64,000 bases of DNA from Apostichopus japonicus (GCF_037975245.1 NC_092583.1:8517764-8581763), one strand, 5' to 3'; positions 28,888 to 43,800 are shown, numbered from the stretch's first letter. Program-made: numbers and translations. Notes: generated by a model from the letters alone, not told the origin.

Positions 28888-31800
28888 GAACACTTCAGAT
28901 GAGCTAACTGAGTCTTCTCAGTTTCAGGGATACAGTGTTCACTAAAATGTACCTTTGGCATAACAAGAACATTTGACATTAAATCTGACAAATGGTTAAA
29001 GACAGTTTGCAAACAGAGGGAGGGTGAGTATGGGATAGAAATGTCATCAAGTGCAGATCCAGGAGGTGTGTGGGGGTGTACTCCACCCCACCCCCACCCA
29101 CCACCTTTTATCAATCCCACTCAAAACAAGTGGAAAGTATTATTAGCACAACCTTGCATGTACGCCTAATTATAAACCAAATTTACAGCCTAAATGTGAC
29201 TTGGTATGCACCATTTTACGTCTAAAATTTGACATCGGAGTCCGTTTCATTGTCCTTAAGGTGACAATCCCTCCTATTTAAAATCATACATCCGCCCCCG
29301 ATCATGCCAACGATGGGAAACCACAACCACCAGTATTGTTAAAGCAGCTCTTTGAGTTGACTTTTCCACGCTATTTCACACTAAAGTTCCATAACATCAT
29401 ATTTCATTAGTTTTTCAAGTCAATTATTAAGTCCAATAACTTTAAAAGTTTTTTCAATTTGTATTTGACATGTCATTAATTCATTCATATTCATCAAAAA
29501 GTACCCCACAACAAACTTTATTAGGAATCTAATCAAAGTCCTTAACCCCTCACTCATTAACAAAAACCACTTGCTGAAAATATCCACGCTGTGGGGAACT
29601 GAGGGGCAGGGAGGGTGGAGTGAGGGAGGTTAGTTTGTTCAATTGCAACCTAATTTTGAGCAATACATTCTCTGCAGGCTTGATACAATGTTTATGAAAT
29701 GCTGCATTTAAATTTAAAATTCTTTTCATACATGCCTTAACAGTTACCCTGTGTTCTATACATATGGTTTTCATTTCTCTTCAAAGAGATGGTGATGTAA
29801 TATCGTTCCGATAAATATAGGAACCCTAAGCAAGGGGCTAATTGGTCAAGATCTTTAATTAAAGGGTTTAAAGCTCAATGACACTATGAAACTGGAAGGT
29901 GAAACTACTAGCCTACACTTGTTTGCTAGCTTCAATCTCACGGCATTAAGGTCATTCCATGGCAAGAATACATGGCTGACAATTTCTTATCTTGTTTTCT
30001 TAAAATTACAACACTTCTATCTTGAGAGAGAGAGAGAGTAAAATTGCTCTAAACAGTAACCAAACCTGCTTTAATAAATATATCATTGCTCTACCTATCA
30101 CACAGGACACATTCATTACATTTGATTCTCTTGAAGGTTAATTTAGGCACCACATGTTGTAGACCATTAAGAAACAATATTACCAGCCTCATGCTGTATT
30201 TCGACAACACTTTACTTTTTTTGGTAGAACTGACCCTTTAAACAGCTGATGTTCATCAGTTAAAGTGACTGGATTATATAGTCTAATTAAATTTATACAC
30301 ACACTATTAGATTCCTCAGATGCAACACCAAACTCAATGAAAAAACTCAATGAAAAAACTTTTATGGCCTCACATGACATGTTTACAATAGTGTAATGTT
30401 CCAATGTCAAGGACTAAGTTATATATCATCCAAGGGTGCTTTACAGTTTAATGTGAAGTTAAAAGAACATGTTTTGGTTGAGTTATTATAATAGAGCAAC
30501 GGATTAACCTGAATATTTAGGCCTGCACTGCGGAGCCAATGTCATCATGAATGTAACCTTAAAGGAGCATGCATGAGATATAGCATACTTTGAAGGTGAG
30601 TATCTTAAAAACCAAAATAGTTGTAGATGAATTACTAGCACTCATTTTTGTCTTGTTTTCTTGGGCTCTAACATATCAAGATTAAGATTTTGCCTTAAGT
30701 ATTCCTTGATTATTAACTGCATTATTCGTTTGGAGTTTGACTGTGTTGTGTAAATTGCGTTGAAAAAATCAGTGTTTTGTCAAAATTCTCAAAATCAAAT
30801 GTATTAATTAATATTTTTTTTAGAAATTGAAAATTTACAAATTTTTCTGAAATGAGCTTTTCAAACATTTATACTGTAAGGGCGAATATCTAATAAAAAA
30901 GTCCAAAGTTCAAAGCAATACTGGGCACGGAGTTTCACATACTTTTCGTGGAAAAATGACATCAAATATTGAGATGTGCCTGAAATTTTGTCACTGTTAA
31001 GAGGGATAAAATCCTGCTACTAAAGTTATTCACTTTTTATATTACGGTAAAGTTGGAGACTTTTTGTCTAATTCAGATTAAGAAGTGAAAGTGGCAATGT
31101 CTTCAACAGATGTTACAGGCTTATTACCAGAAACAATTCTGGAAAAGAAGGTAATTTTATGTAAAATGACTGGCATCAATGTCAAATATATATGCTAGAA
31201 AATCCAAAAAATTATCATAGATGATTTAAATATTAAGAATCTGTATAAAGAACATTTTTTTTTTACAATGGAACCTGAAATCATCTTGTTTGACACGCCT
31301 GAATGTCGCGGTGATAACCTCGATGCTAAGGACCTTTGGAAACATATCTCTTGTAATATCAGGAAAATAATCTTAGCACTATATAATAGGGGTCAAATTT
31401 GGGGTTAAAACAGACATCATGTGACTATTTATACCGTTTTCCTATTGTCCTGACGTCCTCACCCTGTTTAATAGCAAAGTCAAGAAAATCTCGCTGGAAG
31501 GAAACCTCTACAAAACGTAAAAAACAAAATGAACAGAAACAGCATAACACGATAGAAGACAATTTCATAGCCAAAATTATAACACAAAAATACATTCAAT
31601 AGAAAAACCACATCTCGATGAGTTTTTTTTTTTAAGTACATTATCAGTTTTACAAAAATATTTAAGAAGAGGAGTACCTATTTTATTTAAATCCTTGAAA
31701 TATGTGACTTTAACATGTCTTAACATAATAGCTATGGCTGGTTGGCTACACCTTATATGTTAGCAGCCCACACTTCATATATATAAAGTCAGTAGATAAA

Positions 31801-33640
31801 TGGTCCTTCATATAAGGTAAGAGAGAAGGGCTATCAAACTTTGAAACTTATGCAAGATTTAAAATCGGCATTGCAGCCACCAAAGTGGACACAATTACCA
31901 CAATTTTACGACTTATTTTTTTGCAAAAAAAACCTAAAAGTATTATGTGTGTGTGTGGGAAGGAGGAGGGCAAAGGTGGGAGAGTGGGATGGTTGAGGGC
32001 AGAGGAAAGGGGATATAATATGGCCAACACTGCATCTTTACAAGACAGTTTGAGCTAAAGCTGTAAATTGGATAGCCACCCCTATTGAAGTGTAAGTAAT
32101 AAGCCCGGGGCTTTGCCATCTCCAACGTGCGTATACGAATGCTTAGCATCGTAAAATAACTGCCTTCCAGGTCAATATTATTATTACAAAAGTCTCATGA
32201 ATTTAATCTGGTCCAAAACCACAGGAAACCCTGTTTTTCTTTTTTTCTTTTCTTTTTTTTAAAACTAAATATCCTTCTTATCTTCATAGAAGGATTTTTT
32301 TTTCCCTAGAATGAACAAATTCTTCAAGTTAAAAAACATAATACAAACCTGATATTAATGTTACAATGTTTTGGGGTCAATAACAATAAATTGCACCTTT
32401 GAATGTCCAATACAAGGCACATTTAAACATAATAGCAGGTATACAATTGAAACAGATCTGTTGTTCTTTTCGACAATTCTTCGTATCTTCTGTTTAATAC
32501 TGAATACTCTCTCCATTAAAATGTCCAGCCTCTGCTGTCTGCCCAAGAAAGGGCAACAAAACTATTCCAGAAAACCCTTGCAATGCCCCCCCCCACCCCC
32601 ACCTCAGACGTACAAAAGTTCCCATCCCATTTGTAATCATTATCAAGATTTTCCTTTACGGAATAATTACTGGTGGTAGAAAAACATTGTGAACATCTTT
32701 CTCATTTTTCGGGGTTAGCTCATCTTTGTGGTACTGATTTTCTTTTCTTGTCTTTTTTCCCCTTTTTACATTTTTCAATGTTTGAAGATTCTTTCCCACT
32801 CAAGAGCAAAAGCAGATGGTTTGAAGTATTTCTACTACTATCACCAAATAAAACAACCCAAAAAAAAAATTTGAAGTACAGTTTTAGCTTCAGCAAACTG
32901 AAGACTCTGGCATTACACAAAGTCCAAATAAAAAAAGGGCATAAATGCCTCCACATATTGATGTATTAATGTAAATGTTAGTAAAAATTGTAAATGTTGC
33001 AATTTTGAATGTTGGGGTGGTTACTCTGTAATAAGTTCTGAAGGAACCATGTAAACAGTCCCTAGATGACTAATTACCCCAGCTCATGTTAAAGTATTAA
33101 TACAGGTCTATAGCAATGCTACCACTTGATTCCTAAATTGGAAAGAACTACAAAATGCCCCTCACAGATAGATTGAATCTAAAAGTTTCAACATTTTATT
33201 CACAACCTGGACTTTTTAAGTGACAGGGACTTAAAGCGACATATTGTATGGTACCCTATCTTTCTTTGTAATGAATGATGCATGCAACCTAAAAGATACT
33301 GGCAAATTTCGACCACAAGATGCGGCAGCTGAGCCCGACTGTCAGAATGTGAGAAAGTCTTAAAACGATTTGGTCTGTTTGATTCTAGAGATAGCTCTTC
33401 CATTGTTTTACAAAAACACACTGTAGAATATATATCGCGATAATGTACGTAGGAACCACAATCGGAGAAGTTGATATTTGTGTCGACGAGACAAAGATAC
33501 ACATCTTAGTAAGTCGAGTAGAAAAAAAAACAAAAAAAAACTACAACTCGTTTCTAGGATCGGATTGGTCCCTCCTGGTGAAAATGAAAATCAACGTTCA
33601 AGGACTAACAATTCTGGTCATCTCATAAACTAAAATTTGG
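28888..33640. other. Intergenic stretch between convergent genes
   Basis: No gene supported. A short (ga)n run lies near 30025, and low-complexity (gt)n and purine-rich DNA near 31945-31990. The segment 30140-30720 is a diverged relative of 52860-53400. Confidence 0.4.
30140..30720. repeat. Diverged dispersed repeat, copy 1
   Basis: It shares ordered blocks with 52860-53400: atttaggcac, gaccctttaaac, gttaaagtg, ctggat, tagtcta, caaactcaat, then the catcta/ttaca region and further short blocks. Divergence is high, so this is an old repeat or an old duplication. Confidence 0.45.
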
Positions 33641-34678
33641 TAGTTTTTTCTTTGTTTGTCCCGTTTCCTGAATTACATACTGTGAGTACAGCTGTGAAGG
33701 ATAGTGTGGTGTTTGTATCATCAGAGAGTAGAGTGCCTTTGAGCCGTGAGTACAGACAGTCTTTTGTGACCAATGTTTTCTTGACACCTCCAGAACCTAT
33801 TATGTGAGTACACCTCCCATGATAATTGCCTCCCATCCGGAGCACATCCCACTTTGAGTACCAGATCATCGAATTTCCATTTTTTAAATAGCGATACAGA
33901 GCGGAGACCACAAGTCTTGCGACCAAGGAGTCTTATCCTGATACCTCCCTGGGCTGTCTGTTTGAGTTCAACAGAATGCCGTATGAGCAACCCGAAGTAA
34001 AATCAGTTGTGGCTACCAGGTCAAGGTTTACAAAACCTGTAAAGTATTAATTGGTACACATCAAGTACTGTCATCACCCAAGTCTCACCATGTTACCTCC
34101 TGGGCTTCTTGTATCAGCACAACACAGCATAGGAATATGAGTACCAAAACAAAGTAGCACATTTAGAGTACCATTACAAGATTCCAATTGAGAGTACTAG
34201 TGATAGGTACTTCTCAGTCTCATGATTATGTAGTATATGGATGGATATATATCTAGGACTTGTTCTGTGAGTACAACGCCGTGAAAACGAGTCCAAGGAA
34301 CACAATCTCAGAAACCATGAGAATTAGTATACGGCGCCAGTCGCGAGTAACAGGCCGTGATCCGTGCTGCAAGTGATGCTACATTTCCCATTCTCTGGGC
34401 ACAAGAACATACTCCTCAGGAATTAGGACTGGTTCCACTAAATAGGTCCATTCTACAGGTCTCATAACCGTACGCAGCATTTACCATGCTAGCATAATTG
34501 GTCCTCATAAAACATACGGCAAAGTTCTGCCTTTTCATGAAAATGTTAAATTGTCATTACACGTTTCCTCGTTTTGTTTTATTGTTTTTTTTACATTTTT
34601 GTAATTGCACTGACAGTGTTGAACTGTTTTTTTTGTTTCCTTTCTTTGTTCCATATCATGGGGACTATTGGCACAGTT
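33640..34678 (-). other. Probable cyclin Y 3'UTR / 3' flank
   Basis: Sequence directly downstream (minus strand) of the cyclin Y stop. A minus-strand AATAAA at 34578-34583, about 96 nt after the stop, is a candidate polyadenylation signal. Further out, the word gagtac recurs at irregular spacing (about 33684, 33745, 33805, 33856, 34139, 34166, 34193, 34268), suggesting a decayed tandem array. Confidence 0.4.
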
Positions 34679-34801
34679 TCATGATATGATAGCTGCATCG
34701 AATTTGGGGAAAACGCTCAAGATCATGTCGCTTTGAGCTCGACGAAGAGACTTCGCGTTGATTGCACTTGAAGAATTTGATTCCATATCTTTGGAAAAGG
34801 C
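34679..34801 (-). CDS. Cyclin Y exon 8 (C-terminus and stop)
   Basis: Residues 318-357: [20 protein letters not shown], then [20 protein letters not shown] and TGA at 34681-34679. It aligns with the human tail AISRL...RRSARKRSASADNL...PAIIS. Acceptor ctgcag in phase 0, matching exon 7. Confidence 0.85.
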   Translation of the reverse strand, partial: AFSKDMESNSSSAINAKSLRRAQSDMILSVFPKFDAAIIS

Positions 34802-37800
34802 CTGCAGGGGAAGACATATATGAAAACAAAAAACATACTGTTAGTAGAAAATATGAGTATTAACGCACTAGTCACACAAAACAGAGGAAAAACATATACA
34901 ACAACATACTGTAAGTAGAATGTGAGTATTAACACACTAGTCACACAAAACAGAGGAAAAACATATACAACAACATACTGTAAGTAGAATGTGAGTATTA
35001 ACACACTAGTCACACAAAACAGAGGAAAAACATATACAACAACATACTGTAAGTAGAATAGGAGTATTAACACATTAGTAACACAAAACAGAGGAAAGAT
35101 ATATACAACAACATACTGTAAGTAGAATGTGAGTATTAACACACTTTTTGCAGAATGTGAGTATTAACACACTAGTCACACAATACAGAGGAAAAACATA
35201 TACAACAACATACTGTAAGTAGAATGTGAGTATTAACACACTAGTCACACAAAACAGAGGAAAAACATATACAACAACATACTGTAAGTAGAATAGGAGT
35301 ATTAACACATTAGTAACACAAAACAGAGGAAAGATATATACAACAACATACTGTAAGTAGAATGTGAGTATTAACACACTTTTTGCAGAATGTGAGTATT
35401 AACACACTAGTCACACAATACAGAGGAAAAACATATACAACAACATACTGTAAGTAGAATGTGAGTATTAACACACTAGTCACACAAAACAGAGGAAAAA
35501 CATATACAACAACATACTGTAAGTAGAATAGGAGTATTAACACATTAGTAACACAAAACAGAGGAAAGATATATACAACAACATACTGTAAGTAGAATGT
35601 GAGTATTAACACACTTTTTGCAGAATGTGAGTATTAACACACTAGTCACACAATACAGAGGAAAAACATATACAACAACATACTGTAAGTAGAATGTGAG
35701 TATTAACACACTAGTCACACAAAACAGAGGAAAAACATATACAACAACATACTGTAAGTAGAATAGGAGTATTAACACATTAGTAACACAAAACAGAGGA
35801 AAGATATATACAACAACATACTGTAAGTAGAATGTGAGTATTAACACACTTTTTGCAGAATGTGAGTATTAACACACTAGTCACACAATACAGAGGAAAA
35901 ACATATACAACAACATACTGTAAGTAGAATGTGAGTATTAACACACTAGTCACACAAAACAGAGGAAAAACATATACAACAACATACTGTAAGTAGAATA
36001 GGAGTATTAACACATTAGTAACACAAAACAGAGGAAAGATATATACAACAACATACTGTAAGTAGAATGTGAGTATTAACACACTTTTTGCAGAATGTGA
36101 GTATTAACACACTAGTCACACAATACAGAGGAAAAACATATACAACAACATACTGTAAGTAGAATGTGAGTATTAACACACTAGTCACACAAAACAGAGG
36201 AAAAACATATACAACAACATACTGTAAGTAGAATAGGAGTATTAACACATTAGTAACACAAAACAGAGGAAAGATATATACAACAACATACTGTAAGTAG
36301 AATGTGAGTATTAACACACTTTTTGCAGAATGTGAGTATTAACACTAGTGACACAAAACACAAAACAGAGAAAAAAACATATACAACAAGATACTTTAAG
36401 TAGAATGTGAGTATTAACACACTAGTCACACAAAACAGAGGAAAAACATATACAACAACATACTGTAAGTAGAATAGGAGTATTAACACATTAGTAACAC
36501 AAAACAGAGGAAAGATATATACAACAACATACTGTAAGTAGAATGTGAGTATTAACACACTTTTTGCAGAATGTGAGTATTAACACACTAGTCACACAAT
36601 ACAGAGGAAAAACATATACAACAACATACTGTAAGTAGAATGTGAGTATTAACACACTTTTTGCAGAATGTGAGTATTAACACTAGTGACACAAAACACA
36701 AAACAGAGAAAAAAACATATACAACAAGATACTTTAAGTAGAATGTGAGTATTAACACACTAGCCACATAAAACAGAGGAAAGATTTATACAACAACATA
36801 CTGTAAGTAGAATAGGAGTATTGACACACTAGCCACACAAAACAGGGGAAAGATATATACAACAACATTACTGTAAGTAGAATGTGAGTTTTAACACACT
36901 AGTCACACAACACAGAAAACACAACTGAGATCCATTTCAAAAGTAACGTTACAAGGCACAACGAATTGAAAGATAAGCCAATAACAAAGAATGCATCATT
37001 CGTGTACAAAAAAAATTTGAAAACAGTGACATAAAACATTTGTTTGTAAGTTTCTTAAGATATTATTGTCATTTTTAGCATAACCAGTAAACACAGTCAA
37101 TTTACAGATCCATTATGAAAGTATGTTAAAAAAAAACTTCAACAGTTTTTATGTAACATATCCAAGCATTTGTATATCTCCATGTTTTAAGGGTAATGAA
37201 TGCTGGAGTATTTTAGTTGAAACAGTTTGACTTTAGTTTAGTTTAGTATTTCCCAAGGGTTAGGAAGTCAACCAAAGCTCCTATAAAACCCTAGCCATGT
37301 GATGATGATGATCATGGTTAAACACGGGCTTATATCAAGCCTTCCCAACCTAATGAATGTTCAGAAAAATGTAATTGTCCCACCTATTCCTACTTTCGGG
37401 GCCGTCATTTAACGTCCCCATCCGACGGAGAGGAGTGTACCTCAGCATCCGACCACTTTTCTCAAATACTGAAGAAAGTTAAGGCACACCCCCATTCAGT
37501 ATCATGCAGTGCAGTTATTGTGAACGACATTTGTCTTAAAACCATTGAAGGGAACAGACCCAAAGCCTTGCTCTCCATGTCCCAAACTAGGAATGTCAAA
37601 TCTGCTAAAAGTCTCCACTCATCAACACTGCATATCAGCAATTTTGTGAATAGGTCCAAAAGAATCTGGTTCCTGGTGAGAAGTTGGACCAGGAACCTAG
37701 TAATTGGCCACTTCACCACCCCTATACCTCCCTTGTAGCAGTCCCTTTAACATCCGACCTATTATGATAGCTGTTGGCATTCATTTTGGTCAATTTCTTC

Positions 37801-40800
37801 ATCTTCTGTCGCAATAACCGCACTAGCAGTCAAACAGAGAAACGGCCAAAAATCATAAAATTCACTATTTATTGGTTGCACGATCTACCACAGAAGAGTA
37901 AGTGGGCGGTAAAACTTTCCAGAATTTAACGTATCCATCAATTACTTAGAAATTTGGAGTTCATTTTTGGGAGAAAATAAAATCTAAAAGATTTATGAGA
38001 GTTTGCTCATTTGCAATCTGAAAGTGAGGAATGGTTAGGGCAAGATTTTGTATAAATTTATAACACACTGCTCAACGTTACTCTTGACTCGTTCCAAGTC
38101 TTTGATGTCACCAATCAAAGAGAGAGAGAAAAAACTTAACAAACTGATACCGAGTGAAGGTTTATATATATGAAAATTTAGAATTTAGAATCTACTGGAC
38201 ATTCATATGTGACATCTTTGGTTGGAAAAAAGATGCCAAAGTTAAATCATTTGAATGTTTATCTTGTAAATATCTTTCATGCTTTTTATTTTTTACAGTG
38301 TTTGTTTGCATGTTTTAGATGTTTTAATAGTAAATTTCTTATCTTTTGTATCTTTAAGGTTATAAGGACCCCTTTGGAAATAAGCTTTTAGCTTGAAGGG
38401 TTATCCTTGGCATGTTATTTTCTTTTTGATGCATTTAGGTATATTTCCATCTTGTATTTTAAATGTTTTTCTATATGTGCAATTTTTTGAATGTAGATCC
38501 TAGCATGATATTCTTCGGTGGCTGACTGTGAGGGGGAACACACAGAAATAAATGCAGGTTAAATGAAACCCAAAAAATAAATAAAGGAGAGACCTTTTTA
38601 ATTGGAACAATGGACAGTGAAAAAAAAACAGAACAATGGACAGTGAACAATTAAAAAAAGACAATGAACAAAGGAGAGAATAAATAATCAATTCACCTCC
38701 ACTTTTTTGAGGGGGAACACACCGAAATAAATGCAGGTTAAATGAATAAAAACAAAAATATAGGAGAGACCTTTTTAATTGGAACAATGAACAGTAGAAA
38801 AAACATCAGAACAATGGACAGTGAACAATTAAAAAAAGACAATGGACATTGATATGAAAGGGGTGTGCAGAGGGGTTCATGAACAAAGGAGAGAATCAAA
38901 CACTCAATTCACCTCTAATTTTTTGGCTCTCTGTCTGCTGAGAGGCTCAGCTGGAATGGAGAGTTCGTAAGCATCGGCCAGCACCCTTAGATCAAAGTAA
39001 TACTTGGCGTAGACACTCGATGGCACATTAATATTAAAATCAAGTATCTCCAAGAACTGCCTTTCCATTTCATTCCTGCAAATGTAAGCAAAAGGAGAAG
39101 ACAATAGGATGAGAAAACAAAAAGCTAAAAGAAATTTATCAATCCAGTCAATATTGAAAGCAATTGATTGCCTTTCGTATCATTCAAATCATTCAAATCA
39201 TTCAAATTATTAGTAACACAAGTGCAAAATTAGTCCAACAGATTCACTGATGTTTTTTTTTCACTTAGGTTCCCTATGTGCACTGTTACACAAATATTAA
39301 TGATGTCAGGCTGTCATCACCTTTTCAGTCAAATGTATGTCTCAAGGAAAAGGAATTCAAATCATTCAACTTATTTGTAACACAAGTGCAAAATTAGTCC
39401 AACAGATTCACTGATGTTTTTTTTTCACTCAGGTTACCTATGTGCACTGTTACACAAATATTAATGTCATGCTGTCATCACTTTTCAGCCAAATGTTTGT
39501 CTCAAGAAAAAGGAATCAGCCACCCTCAAATCTAGTACGGGTATTCTTAAGATGTCTGGAATGTTAATTACCTTAAAATAATTGAGCGATTATCAACATA
39601 TTTTTTTTTCAGAGAGAGGAGGTTGGCAGGGGGATTGAGTGTATGGGTTTTCATTGAGGGACTATCATTTACTTACCAATATAATAAACCTTGTTTTTGC
39701 TTGGTGAATCCAATTTTCACCTTCATCACCTTGGCGACCTTCCAGTGATGGTTGTTATGAGCCTGGAAGGGGTCTATGGCGAGGGGGGTATAATCATCCA
39801 CTTTGATGATCTTTGTCATGATGGAGGGGGCTTTTCTTAAAAAACTATTAACTAGGTTCTGAAAACCAAATCACTTACATATCCTCAACTGTTAAATCTC
39901 TCAGGATCTGACAGTAATCTACATTCCAGACCGCTTGGTCATCCCATACTTTTGAGCTGAGTAGGATAGCACCCAGGACGATTCGTTTCCAATTACCGGG
40001 CATGATGTCAATCTCTGCATTTATCAGTAACCTTTCCAGGTAGACCTGTATCGGTGGAAATTAAAGAGTTTATTATATACGGCAGAACATATCAAAATTG
40101 GAATAATAATAAAATAATAATATTTGCTTTTTATATAGCGCTTTATACCAGCGATAGGTCTCAAAGCACTTTACAGATGTTATATTACCCCTAGTCAATG
40201 ATAACCTGTCCCAGAGACAATCCCTCCAGTCAGCAGCAGTTACATACTGCACCCAATGACAAGTTACCTCACAAGTACCCATTTAACCCCTGGGTGGAGA
40301 GAGGCAAGTGAGATAAAGCATCTTGCCCAAGGACACAACATAATGAACAAGGCAGGAATCGAACCAGCAATCCTTGGATCACGAATCCAACGCCATAGCC
40401 AATTGGCCACCACGCTCTCAAGTAATGAGTAACTGACACATTGAAAGTCTTACTTATCTCCTCCATATTTCTTTCTTTTTTCATCAATGTCCCAAATACA
40501 TCTTCAATGTTTTTAATCAGGGAGAGGGAGGGGGCTTGGTGGGGGGGGGGTGTGTGGGGGTGGGAGGTCAACCATCATATTATACTTAATATACTAAGGA
40601 TCCCTTTTCTGGCCAACTTGGAACCACAAATTTTTTTGAAGGGGACAGAAGGACAGCTGTACTAGAACTAGATATAACATCTTCATTTTTATTATCTAGT
40701 TAGTCTTAGAGATGATTCTGTTGGGATCAACAAGTCAGACCCTCTATATCTCTCTACACTGGATGTTTGAAGTAGACACACAGGTTGTTAACAGTAATAT

Positions 40801-43800
40801 TTCTTCTTTATAAGATAATTGACTTCAATGTTTTAGTTAGTACAAAAGGATAAGAAAGTGTTTGAAACAATTCACTCCCTAAGTCCCCATCCCTCTCTTC
40901 TTACCGATATGGCTATACACCTATACATTAACCCATTCATTTCATGATGGTATGAATTTTGTTGTTTACCTAATCCACTAGCATGTTACTTCCTACCTTA
41001 CTTTACATGTTGATTAATGACCCTAATCCCAATTTGCTGTACTTTAATAGCATTTCAACTTGAAGTGGTTTTAAACCTTTACCAGTTTGGTTGAAGTGAT
41101 GTACTTTGAGTTCAACATCTGTACATCAATATCTGTATATCACTGTACAACACTGTACATCATTATGGTGAGTTTCGATTCACAAACTCATCACTGATAT
41201 GTTTCGCTAGTTCAGACAGACAGATATTCTTTCTAAGCTTTCCAAAAAAGACACCATTTCAAAGACACCATTTCTGTACATTCTAGCTGTTATTAAATGT
41301 CATCTGAATGTTGCCTGACCAACAAGAAAAGGCCACAATTTTGGCTACCCATGTTTAGTACAACATAGAGTCATGGTTATACTTACCAACTTTACAATGG
41401 CACATTCAGATGTTGCCTGACCAACAAAAAAGGCCACAATTTTGGCTATCCATGCTTAGTATAACATGGCTATACATGGCTATACATGGCTATACATTCG
41501 CTATACATGTTTAGTACAGTCATGGTTATACTTACCAACATTACAATGGCACATTCAGATGTTGCCTGACCAACATAAAAGGCCACAATTTTGGCTATCC
41601 ATGCTTAGTACAACATGGCTATTCATGGCTATACATGGCTATACATGTTTAGTACAGTCATGGTGATACTTACCAACATTACAATGGCACATTCAGATGT
41701 AAGCTGGGCAGCATTGAACAGCATCCTTATAAACTTGTAAATCTGTTTATGGTCAGGATTGTGATGATTGTAGTCGTCGGAAACCGTGGACTTCTGCAAA
41801 CGAGAATCAAAGCATGAAGAATCATTTAACATATGTATTATATATTTCTATTATTTTTTTTTAATTTGTAACATTTTTCTGAAATAAAATGATTAATCAT
41901 TGTTATCAACAGATATATAATATATTAATCTAATTAATTAACACCTGGTTTAATATCCAATTCTAACATTAAAAGTATCTTCCACTTCGCATTACTCCTC
42001 TCGCTACAAGTTACTACAGGTGAAGTGGTCCCTACGGACCGTACCACTTGTAAGGAGGTATTCATTCCTTCATCAAAATGAAAAGTGCAAAAATAGCTGT
42101 TAATTACCTAGGACAGTACCGACTTTGTCCCAACTCTTATATGCAAAGTGGGTTAGGGTCAGTTCATATTTGCTGTGAAAAGTGTTGTAAACCAAAAGAT
42201 GCATGTTCATGTTTGCTCTTTGAAAATAACAGACCCTTTTGGAGTTTAAAAAAACAGTTTGGAATAGATACAATGACCTAGCATTTTATTTTGTACACTA
42301 TTGGTTTTTCTTATTTTTTGGTCACCCATAATGTTGGTTTGTGGTGGGAGACATTACATTACAACCACTTTAACTAATGTTTGGATATGAAGGATTTAAA
42401 ACAATTAAAATAGACAGTTGTATTGTGCACACCTAACAATACAACCACTGTAGGATTTAGGCCATAAGAGAGAAGATTTTGGCTGTAATTGAGAAGATTA
42501 AGGCCATAAGAGAGAAGATTTAGCTCGTAAGAGAGCAGATTAAGGCCGTAAGAGAGAAGGTTTAGGCCGTAAGAGAGCAGATGTAGGCCGTAAGAGAGTA
42601 GATTTAGCTCGTGAAAGAGAAGGTTTAGCTCGTAAGAGAGAAGATTTAGGTCGTAACAGAGAAGATAGAGGCAGTATAAGAGAAGACTATGGCCGTAAGA
42701 GAGAAGATTTAGGTCATTAGACTGTGAGCACTTTGTCCAACTCCAGCTCAAGTGTTAAAATTGAAATGTAAACATAATGAACCCTGTGATAGACTATGAG
42801 TTGAGGGAGGATCAGAACCAGCGCTTGGTGTTAAATTTGTCATGTGAAAACAGCTGGATGTTGCCCCGGGATGGTCGAATGATACAAAGTGACAAACTCG
42901 ACCCAAGAAGCGGCTTTTCACTTACAGTTAATGGATATTTCTTCTCATCAAATATCTCCATTGCTCTGCTCATCGTTCTGTTCTTGATGTGATAATAAAC
43001 AGCTAAGGAAACACTGATATGAAGAAAATAAACACAAAAACACAAAGTTTAACCAAAGTCAATTAGACTTTTGACAAACACAGACATTTCTGCTTTGTTT
43101 TCACAACATATTTTTTCCATATGCAAACTCTAAATCCACAAAGGAGTCAGTTATGACAAATAACATTGTCATATACTGTAGCAGACAGCTATGACTCAAC
43201 CAAAGTATCTATGCGATTTGGGTTAACGTTTAATGCACGGATCGGTATGTATACACTGTGTACCATGTATTTATATCTAAACATTTAAACTATAACATAC
43301 AGCGTTGTCTGTTCAACGAAAAGTAAGCGCGACGACCTTAGCTATGATGCAACCAAAATATCTATGTGCTTTGCACGGATGTATGTATACACTGTGTACC
43401 GTGTATTTTTATATATACATTTAAAATATACCACACAGCTTTGTCTGTCCAACGGAAAGTAAGCGCAACTAGCCTATCTATGACGCAACCAAAGTATCTA
43501 TGCGCTTTGGTATAACGCTTTTATGCACGGATGTATATTTATACTGTGCGCAAGATCGTGATACGTGGCGGAGGTTAATCACTGAGCATGTCGGATAGAC
43601 GAGACTCAACTTAATACTATATGGCAGACAGAAATCTTTAAACAGACACTCAGATTATCTTTGTATGGTTTTACCCATACGTATTTAAGTACATCTATAA
43701 ACAAATTTATCGAAGGAGAAAGTCATTTACTTTTCAGAAAACTTCACGACAGAAGATACAGATATTTCTGGGAACGGTTTTAGAAGAGGGTACCGTAGGG

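Noticed and set aside
34723-36558. Series of minus-strand frames of 100-139 aa, [13 protein letters not shown]-type
   Set aside because: They are translations of the 69/235-bp minisatellite in a cyclin Y intron; the one reaching 34723 only crosses the real exon 8 in the wrong frame.
34845-36915. CRISPR-like array
   Set aside because: There are no unique spacers between repeats; the whole unit repeats, and the context is an animal intron.
40340-40424. tRNA gene on the minus strand
   Set aside because: tRNA-derived SINE head for the same reasons.
42374-42751. 125-aa leucine-rich repeat-like frame
   Set aside because: It is the 21-bp minisatellite read through; the unit length is a multiple of three, and it lies inside a cyclin Y intron.
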